Source: Persicaria tinctoria
Taxonomy: Eukaryota > Streptophyta > Magnoliopsida > Caryophyllales > Polygonaceae
NCBI GenBank assembly: GCA_037127255.1
Contig: JBANSL010000008.1
Span: forward strand, 5,790,896-5,854,895
Direction of reading: 5' to 3'
Length of the DNA: 64,000 bases
A program made the position numbers and the translations under genes. Below are positions 57,401 through 64,000 of the stretch, one piece after another. The stretch's first letter is position 1. Each line of letters starts with the position of its first letter. The notes under the pieces were generated by a model. The model did not search any database, was not told the DNA's origin, and saw nothing but the letters and a program-made list of their open reading frames with translations.

Positions 57401-58195
57401 ATAAGCAGTTGTCCCTTGTTTCATAAATTGCCAAAAGGAATCAGTTTGCTGTCGAAACTTCAAGTGCTTAGAGGGTTCGTGTTCACCGAAGAGCACGGTG
57501 CTCGTGCCTCATATGATAGAAAAAATGCATCCATCCTTAGTCGCTGGTTCCTTTCTAGGAGTAGGAATGACGATGTGTGCACCCTCAGAGATTTACTGAA
57601 GCTCAAGTTGTTGAGAGAGCTAAGCGTCGTCGTGAACATCAGCATGTTTCCGAGTGATGAAGAGGTGCAGTTGTTCAAGGAAATGAAGCAGCTTCGCAAA
57701 CTAAAAATCTTATGGGAGAAAAGCTTATCCGCTAAGCATAGTACTGTTAACCGTGCTACAGAGCAGGGAACATTGACCGAGTGCTCCGGATGGAAGATCA
57801 ACCTGAAATGCTGGGGGCATCAGCCACGGCCAAGCCAATGTGACAGAGATGACACACAAGAAAGCAAGCATCTGGACAATATAGAGAAGCTGGAACTATG
57901 GTGTTTCCCCCATGAAGACGCACCGAAATGGCTTAATCCAACCGAATTGATAAACCTTGAGAAGTTGTACATTGTAGGAGGACAACTTACCAAATTGCGT
58001 GGATCAGCCACCGATGGCGATGAGAATCCATGGAATGTCAAGACTTTGCGCTTGAAGTATTTGCCTAAGCTGGACATCCAGTGGGATGCACTGAAGAAAA
58101 TGTTTCCACGGTTAACGTATTTGGAGAAGCATCAATGTGACCAGCTCGTCACCTTTCCATGTGACTGGGAGGGTGTATGGAAATCAGAAAACTAA
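54389..58195 (+). CDS. Frame B: LRR - coiled coil - winged helix - LRR, long LRR form (U3)
   Basis: Same length and domain order as U1, including the duplicated 306-bp LRR segment (54400-55011). By eye the protein is identical to the U1 frame B product; one silent difference was seen (55798, AGT for AGC). The frame relation to A is the same as in the other units, so the A/B junction has been copied unchanged. Confidence 0.75.
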   Translation, partial: SWKTLTQSVDLDSSLVTSEALPSQLLELDLTGIKVSSSQELKLDLLQSIEKLQTLNLSGSSVEKSPDLSKVVSLKKLLLADCTQLKAIPDLKKLTKLEELDLTGLNLTQSVDLDSSLVTSEALPSQLLELDLTGIKVSSSQELKLDLLQSIEKLQTLNLSGSSVEKSPDLSKVVSLKKLLLADCTQLKAIPDLKKLTKLEELDLTGLKISPMEDFNLDFLQFLENLEILNLSRSSVEKLPDMSRLVNLQKLLLAYCPHLKVVPDLRDLRNLVELDLTGLKIPSLEDFNLDFLQSLKILNLSVSCVEKLPDMSRLVSLQKLLLVDCQRLKFVLNFSRSLKILNLSKSSVEKLPNMSKLVSLKKLLLADCEQLKVVPDLNANRQLKELDLSGLQIHSPEDFNLDFLQSLYSLEILNLSRSSLKQLPFMFRLKCLEKLLLADCPQLTELPDLHDLHKLTTLDLSLPDDSSFNSRPLKFVTKKRIMFGRSIKIQRFFPLPASLRRLVLTNRSGIHELFPTEKLVNLKFLDLRGTDVADCDNILGSFKAAEIHVVYGTKSHQPSEIDDFVDVAFPSDDLISCIQKKLKSAMKTIHTDDQAVKMQVEMLDRDLMYIRANIEGLKNSHQWESGDELLQQLVGAAADLSTQAHLKQLRRMVVKLKLLVPPKDQNESEALQITQKKRTKSSLFMDNKESIGIAAEVGKDMPGMVTDLDTSYNSLSDIQQKCLLCFSIYPLGEDDKNTCGIKKSLVIHEKMLIYWWVGEGFIIPHQSTETSAGRDEVNEQVSATTEGVKKSKSIEEIGKQILKVLVDKNFIEVVIRKGRESGNYYMDPLVHTFVIQRAKEERFFDFDENSCNLGPHFSHSRRALLLKPQDKFPSSCEFWASWVNSPENLATFQNVKTLFNVNDSMVDIKREWFSKMKNLCVLHLGNWRSENADLVEVVDQKFLEDLNRLKQLRLLSLQGLPTIMKLPDSICQLSNLIILDLKECSYLEELPVDIGSLKSLTHLDISSCPLFHKLPKGISLLSKLQVLRGFVFTEEHGARASYDRKNASILSRWFLSRSRNDDVCTLRDLLKLKLLRELSVVVNISMFPSDEEVQLFKEMKQLRKLKILWEKSLSAKHSTVNRATEQGTLTECSGWKINLKCWGHQPRPSQCDRDDTQESKHLDNIEKLELWCFPHEDAPKWLNPTELINLEKLYIVGGQLTKLRGSATDGDENPWNVKTLRLKYLPKLDIQWDALKKMFPRLTYLEKHQCDQLVTFPCDWEGVWKSEN
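54400..55011 (+). repeat. 306-bp tandem duplication in the LRR block (U3)
   Basis: Copies at 54400-54705 and 54706-55011, with the same junctions as in U1. Sharing identical breakpoints argues for common descent or conversion between U1 and U3. Confidence 0.97.
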
Positions 58196-58526
58196 GCTGC
58201 ATCTGCAATTCAATTTTGTTGGAAAGAGGCAAGTTTTTTTTTAATCCCTTCTTGTATAGTTTGTTTCACGTTGTTATTCATTTATGTTCATTGAATTGGC
58301 TATTACCCTAAACATTTCCAGTTTTGGTCCTCCAAATACAGAATTAACCATCTGATTAAATTATCAACATGCAGGTTCTTTTGCAATTTTACAAGGACAA
58401 TGGTGGCTTTTCTTTGATCACATTGGTTGTTCCTCTTTCAAGATTTTCGGTATCTGGCTTTTAATACTTAAAGACCTGAAAGGAAACCTGTTTGTGAATG
58501 GGTCTTATGGTGGTCTGCCAGCCACT
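58196..58526 (+). other. 3' flank with possible 3' exon (U3)
   Basis: Same as the U1 and U2 flanks. Confidence 0.45.
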
Positions 58527-60680
58527 TCTTGGGAGAGTGGTTCTCCAAGATGAAGAATTTGTATGTGCTGCGTCTTGGGAGTTGGGGATCTGAAAACGCA
58601 GATCTTGTTGAGGTCAAAGACCAAAAGTTCTTGGAGGATTTGAATAGATTGAAGTTGAGGCTTTTAAGCTTGCAGGGTTTTCCAATGATCATGAAGCTTC
58701 CAGATTCAGTTTGTCGGCTCAGCAACCTCATAATACTAGACCTCAAAGAGTGCAGTTATCTAGAGGAGCTTCCCGCTGATATCGGATCCTTAAAAAACCT
58801 TACTCATTTGGACATAAGCAAGTGTCCCTCCTTACTAAATTGCCAAAAGGAATTAGTCTGCTATCGAAAATTGAAGTGCTTAAAGGGATCGTGATCAATG
58901 GCCAACATGTTTCTCGTGGCTCGCAAGATAGAAATGTGTCCACCCTTAGTCGTTGGTGGCAGAAGACTGAGCGGTGTACGATTCAAGGCGTGCTCCCTCT
59001 TAAGAAGAACAAGGAGTGCACCTTTAAAGATTTGTTAAAGTTGGAGAGGCTGAGAGACTTAAGCCTGGTTGTGAAGACAAGCATGTTTCCTGATGTTGAA
59101 GAAGTGAAGGTGTTAAAGGAAATGAAGCAGCTTTGTAAACTCAAAATCTTATGGGAGAAAAGCATCCATACTGAAGACAAGAGTTCTGCTACTGAGCAAA
59201 AAGCATTGAAGGAGTGTTGTTGAGTATATATATATAATTCTAGTTTACTCTAAGCTTGATTATATATCATATATACATGTATCATATGTGATGCAGCCTT
59301 GAGTTGTTTACTGGGCTGGTAACCCAGCTTTGGACAGCCCATCAACAACACTCCAGCCCATTATAGCTTCCTCTCTGCAACAGCAACGCAGCTTCTTCAT
59401 CTATCTTGACTTGCCTCAACGCAACGTTTTGATGGTCTCCAGCTGTGCCTTATAAGAGGTCTGTTTCCTGCTACAGACGCGGCACTGTAGCATCAGAGAA
59501 ATCAGAAGCGGCAAAGAGAGAGAGAGAGCGCGGGTTAGGGTTTGCTGCGAGGGCCCGAAGCGCCGTCGAGAGAGCTTGGGATCTTCTCCCATGGCGTCTC
59601 CGGTGATGATAAGGCGTTGGGCACTCCGGTGAGAGAAAAGATGAGAAAGAGAGAAAGAAAGAGAGCTCCATGGCTGCTGCGCAGAAAGCTCGAGATCGAG
59701 CGAGAGGGTTTGGTGAGCGAGATCGCTCGAGGGCGAGCGATCTCCGGGACCGTTTCTTGAGCGAGCTTCAATGAAGAAGAAGAAGCATGGCTGCACAAAG
59801 CCTGATCGGAGGTAGCAATCGAGGCGCGAGATCCAATCAAAGAGGAAGCGACGAAGAGCGATGTCGAGGAAGATCGAGAGATCTTGTCCTCGATCCACAA
59901 CTGGTGCGGCTAATAGAGTTAGAAGGAATCTGTATGACGACAGATAGGTGGATGGCGACTCGGCTTTGACTCCGACGAGTCCGCAGCGACGTCTCACAGA
60001 TTCAGGGAGTTTCTTCTTGTCTAGATATGTCTTTCCTTCATGTGTTTACTCTTATTCGTTGTTTAGCTTATTGTTGTGAGTATGTATTCTTCGTTTGGTT
60101 AGAAAGCCCTCTTTAGGATCTTGTACTGTTGTTAATGTCTTTGCCTTAGAGCATAGTGGAACGCTCTCTTGAGCCGGGGACGTAGGGAACTTTTCCCGAA
60201 CCTCGTAAACAAATCACCGTGTCCATTTTTTCGTTTATGTTCGATAGGATTCGGTTCAATCTAGATCCGAGTCTATACTATTGAATGATTGACCTATTCA
60301 ATATACCTAAACCTGGATTTACCGAACCCAAATGGTGGACGCCACGCAGAAGAAAGCAAGCGTCTAGACAATATAGAGAAGCTGGAGCTGTGGTGTTTCC
60401 CCCATGAAAACACACCAGAATGGCTTAATCCAAGCGAACTGAAAAACCTTGAGAAGTTGTACATTGTGGAGGACACCTTACCAAATTGCATGGATCAGAC
60501 ATAGATGACACTCCATGGAATGTCAAGACTTTACGCTTGAAGCATTTGCAAAAGCTGGACATCCAGTGGGATGAATTGAAGAATATGTTTCCACAGTTAA
60601 CGTATTTGGAGAAGCATCAATGTGAACGGCTCGCTACCTTTCCCTGTGATTGGGAGGGTGTGTGGAAATCTGCAAACTGA
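58527..60680 (+). pseudogene. Degenerate tail copy of the NLR-like gene (U3)
   Basis: Same lesions as in the other units, plus a private Leu-to-Val change at 59104. Confidence 0.9.
59222..60338 (+). mobile_element. LTR-like insertion in the pseudogene (U3)
   Basis: Same insertion, with the hairpin at 59719-59744. The class is uncertain. Confidence 0.45.
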
Positions 60681-63600
60681 GTGCTGCATCCGCAATTTTA
60701 TTGGAAATAGGTACTTTGTTGTTATGTAATCTTTACATATGTCATTGTTTTTCTTCATTGCTTGTTTAGTTGTTTCTGGTTTGTATTCTATTATGTGTTT
60801 TGGCTATTGCTTATTTAGTTCTTTGTCTAAATTTTTAACATGGCAGGTTCCTTTGCAAATTAACGAGGACAATGTTGGGTTTTCCTATCACATTTCTTAT
60901 TCATCTTTCAAGATTTTCGGTATCTGGTTATTAGCAACTTCTTTCTTGTGGATGGAACCTTCCTAGTTGTGACCTTTTAGTGTTTGTCGAAGATAATATC
61001 AGCTGGCAGTGGATATTCAGAATTAACATTACTAGTGTAGTTTTCTTAGCACTCGTCTTCCTACTTTGTTCGCCCAAGCATCAAATTGAAGTTCTGCCTC
61101 CATCACAAAACATGATAAAGGTAGGTTATACAAGTAGATAAAGTGGGTGAACAAAACAACATTTCACTTTATGTAATACAACTAAGCAACATTTTTCCCT
61201 TTTCATGACAAAAAACCAGGGCTCTTGAGAACACCAACACGAACATGAAACCAAGCTCGTTAGCCTGCACAACGGATGGAAATAGGGATGAAAGATCAAC
61301 CAATGGGAAGAGGTGGGTGTACAGAGATCTGCAAGCTAAGAACTCTTGACTCTGTTTTTTTTTGCTAGAAAAAGATTGCTTGGGTTGAGAATCTTACATT
61401 TGTCACATGTGCAATATCTCATGAATTATTAGTCCTAATATCTGCAGTTATGAATTAGGATTACGAGCATCGGTTCAATTGGAAAACTGAATCTGGTGTC
61501 AAAGGCTATCATGGTGGTCTTGTATCAACTTCTATAATTGTTGGTAAGCAGTATCTTTCGAAAGCAGCATTATATTATGTCCTTAACTGTGTCAAGTGCT
61601 ATGTAAATGCTTTTGAAAGACTAATCCGCGTATTGACATAGCCAGTCCCATGATCATGATACATTGATCTGAATCAAAGCACAAAAAAATGTTTTTTTCT
61701 TTTCTTTTGAAAGACTGATCAAAATGTAAGACTGATTAAAATGTAGTCTAGAGATTAGATTCCAGAAAGTGGGAGTAAGACGTAGAAAGATAATGAGATC
61801 TGAGGGAATAAGTGTGTGGGACAATACCTGAAAAAGAGTCTCTCAAACTCAACTGGTGATCTAACTCTTTTAAGTGTGGCAATTGCAAAGTAAACTCAAC
61901 TGGTGATCTAACTCTGAATTCCCAAAGGGGGGAATCTCGGTTTTTTGTTTTTCTTTTTCCAGAGAACAACTTAAAATAAACCGAGATTTCTGCTCACTTG
62001 TGTTCCACTCTACATGGGAATGACTTCTTTCCTCTGTTTGATGCATTTAAATGTTTTTGTATATGTAGTTATACGTAGTATATATTTATCCACTTAGAGG
62101 TGTTAATGTGTTATATATTTATCTTTCACCTACTGTATCTATGATTTTCTCGAGCTATTTTTCTTATCACTAAAAACAGAACGGTGCAACTGAATACTTT
62201 GAAACGATTGTTGCAAGTCATAGCAGATCCTAGATGAAGATGGTAGCAGCAAAAATTCAGAGATTTAAATACTCGTTGTCTGGACAAATTACTTTGTGTA
62301 CCTACCGGAGACTAGCTATTCAGGTAATGTAAACTTGCAAATTATAATTTCAAGTACTCTTGCTGGGGCCGCAATCTGATACTTTCGAAATAATGCTAAA
62401 CCAAAGCTTACATATGTCATTGTTTTTCATCATAGCTTGTTTAGTTATTTCATGTTTGTAATTCTTTTATGTTATTAGCCAAAAAATGTACAATAGTTGT
62501 CTCTATGAAATTTAAGATAGTCACTTCAAAGTTCTCTAAGATATTTCAGCATATATATTTTCTCATTCGCTTATTCAAGAACTTGTGAAATGTGATCTCT
62601 CATTTTCATTCAAGCTTTTCGGTATTTGGTTGTTTGGCTTAATAGCCAGATTATGTCCTAATGCTCACATTATGAGCAAATTAAAACAGGTCAGTAGTTG
62701 GTCTGCTAGCAGCTTCTATCATCGCAGTCATCGTAGGTAAGGAGAATCTTTACATTTCTTACTTCTCAAAGACAAGATTACAGCCTAATATACTCACAAA
62801 TTCACAATAATGATTACTAGGATTATGCGCAATAGGTGAGAGGTTGGGAATTGGGATGGTTCAGTATGCTAGCAGCTTCTTTCATCTTAGGTAAGTATGT
62901 ATAATACTTCGAAAGAGCTTTTTAGATTTGCTCATTCTTAAATGAACAGTGAAGAGAACTTAATTTGGGAAACTGTCATCTTAATTTTCCATTATATTAA
63001 AGCTGCTTACAAATTTACAATATGGATAAAAGACTTTTTATGCTTAGGAGATGTAAACCGGTGGAAAAGTATAGAGCTTTAGCATTTAGGTTATATGCAC
63101 GAATCATTATTATTGTCATACCAACTCCGGTACTTTTCGTGTATTCCACTTCTGAAGATAAAGTTGTTGATCGAGCACGTAGAAATTGGACAGACGCTTC
63201 CTGTGATTGTCTCCCATCTTATGATAAAAAAGACACTGTAGACTGTAGAGGAATGGATACTAGTACTACTAGCTCCTCAGGTAATGTAAACTTGCAAACT
63301 ATAATTTCAAGCATAGCTAAGGAGCAGTAGGATTCGATCATTTCTAATTTTCTGTTAAATTACTCTTGTTACAAAGACATTTGACGGATTGATATAGTCA
63401 TGATCGACATATTGATGTGAATCAAAGCGCTACAAATTGATTTCTCTACATTTTTTTTGTTAGCCCAAGGGATTCAAGAAAGTGGGAGTACTTGAAAAAG
63501 AGTCTCATACTCAACTATTTATCTAAAACTCAGCACTGGAAAGCAATCAACAATTGCCAACTCAAACTAGACTGTCACAGAATTGCCAATGGTAAGCTTT

Positions 63601-63743
63601 CCTCTATCATCAATTATAGTTGATTTTGTTCAATAGACAAGATTAAGTGTTATTATTTACTGTAATGATGTATGGAGGGAGGTCTGCTGGCAGCTTCAAT
63701 TGTCTTAGACTCTTAGTCTTAGGTAAGCAAAAGTGCCTTTTTT
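60681..63743 (+). other. Downstream exon-like block array (U4)
   Basis: Same series as in the other units, with hydrophobic blocks at about 60919-60964, 61510-61543, 62690-62736, 62836-62890 and 63665-63722. The retrotransposon site is empty. Confidence 0.4.
63022..63330 (+). CDS. Hypothetical 102-aa membrane-type protein (U4)
   Basis: Fourth identical copy of the frame. Family unknown. Confidence 0.3.
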   Translation: MDKRLFMLRRCKPVEKYRALAFRLYARIIIIVIPTPVLFVYSTSEDKVVDRARRNWTDASCDCLPSYDKKDTVDCRGMDTSTTSSSGNVNLQTIISSIAKEQ

Positions 63744-63758
63744 CGAATCATAATTCAT

Positions 63759-64000
63759 TTTTTTTTATTTTTTTATTTTATTTTTATTAGGAAATAATTC
63801 GAGAGTCAAGCATACCTGACAACTCGAGAGTCCGACGAAGTCGGCAGACGGTGAAACCGTCACTACATATAAAAAGGTGCAATGACTACAAAGTGGGAGG
63901 CGTAACTCCGGACGACCAAGCGAGCCAAGCCCGTACAAGCTGGAGACAACGTAGACTAAAAACCGGTGCCAAGCATCCCCAAGCGGCGACACCGTTGGCC
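63759..64000 (-). mobile_element. LINE-type retroposon, cut by window end (U4)
   Basis: The left target duplication is at 63744-63758. Only the 3' end of the minus-strand element is visible, with a G-to-T change at 63831 that weakens the outer pair of one 3' stem-loop. Confidence 0.7.

Larger units (their letters stand above)
40851..60768 (+). repeat. Tandem unit U3
   Basis: Third cycle, 19,918 bp. It carries the duplicated 306-bp LRR segment like U1 but has an empty retrotransposon site like U2. Private changes include a 29-bp deletion of the Helitron 3' terminus (junction at 51489), a longer TA tract around 52331-52428, 53910 (Leu to Ile in frame A) and 59104 (Leu to Val in the pseudogene). 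Confidence 0.97.
60769..64000 (+). repeat. Tandem unit U4, partial
   Basis: The first 3,232 bp of a fourth cycle, cut by the window end inside the LINE-type retroposon. It has no retrotransposon insertion. At 61692 it carries T, like U1 (2439), whereas U2 and U3 have G. It has a private G-to-T change at 63831 in a stem-loop of the retroposon. Its presence shows that the array continues beyond the window. Confidence 0.95.

Noticed and set aside
1..64000. CRISPR array or bacterial mobile island as explanation of the repeats
   Set aside because: The repeat unit is ~20 kb with plant transposons, eukaryotic splice-like sites and NLR domains; there are no short regularly spaced repeats.

Overview
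The window is nuclear DNA from a flowering plant, most likely a eudicot. It is AT-rich, with NLR-type leucine-rich-repeat (LRR) genes, plant-type transposable elements of nearly every class, GT-AG splice-like sites, and no bacterial operon structure. I cannot name the species.

The dominant structure is a head-to-tail tandem array. One unit of about 19.6-19.9 kb repeats at least 3.2 times and fills the whole window: U1 1-21236 (lengthened by a 1515-bp retrotransposon insertion), U2 21237-40850, U3 40851-60768 and partial U4 60769-64000. The units look almost identical base for base; by eye I found only about a dozen substitutions plus a few indels per 20 kb. No array edge lies in the window, so the unit borders I use are arbitrary.

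Layout of one unit, in U1 coordinates. 1-4490: downstream region made of degenerate repeated exon-like blocks, plus a 102-residue reading frame. 4506-5663: LINE-type retroposon with a 15-17 bp target-site duplication. 6596-6800: minus-strand tRNA-derived SINE. 6849-8686: Mutator-like element with long inverted termini. 8687-10667: sparse DNA with microsatellites and small repeats. 10668-10966: Tourist-type MITE. 11197-13028: hAT-type element containing a second nested element, a SINE and a small Helitron. 13037-13531: promoter-proximal DNA. 13532-14884 and 14857-18663: two overlapping frames (A and B) that together look like one chimeric NLR-derived gene. 18995-21148: degenerate copy of that gene's 3' end, broken by frameshifts and a roughly 1.1-kb LTR-like insertion.

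The gene of interest (A+B) reads, in order: winged-helix remnant, LRR block, coiled-coil-like helical block, a second winged helix, a second LRR block. The first half resembles the C-terminal half of At4g19050-type NLRs, and the second half resembles P-loop-less RPP13-like-protein-4-type NLRs. No nucleotide-binding P-loop is visible anywhere in the window. A and B lie in different frames in all three units, so the junction predates amplification and is either a fixed frameshift or a short unannotated intron. The LRR number differs between units through a 306-bp tandem duplication present in U1 and U3 but not U2.

Chronology: every transposon except one is present in all units and so predates amplification. 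The 1.5-kb LTR element at 891-2400, with identical LTRs, is present only in U1 and is younger. Variants are shared in conflicting combinations between units, which suggests unequal exchange or gene conversion rather than simple copying. Whether the array is real or an assembly expansion has to be settled with read depth or spanning long reads.
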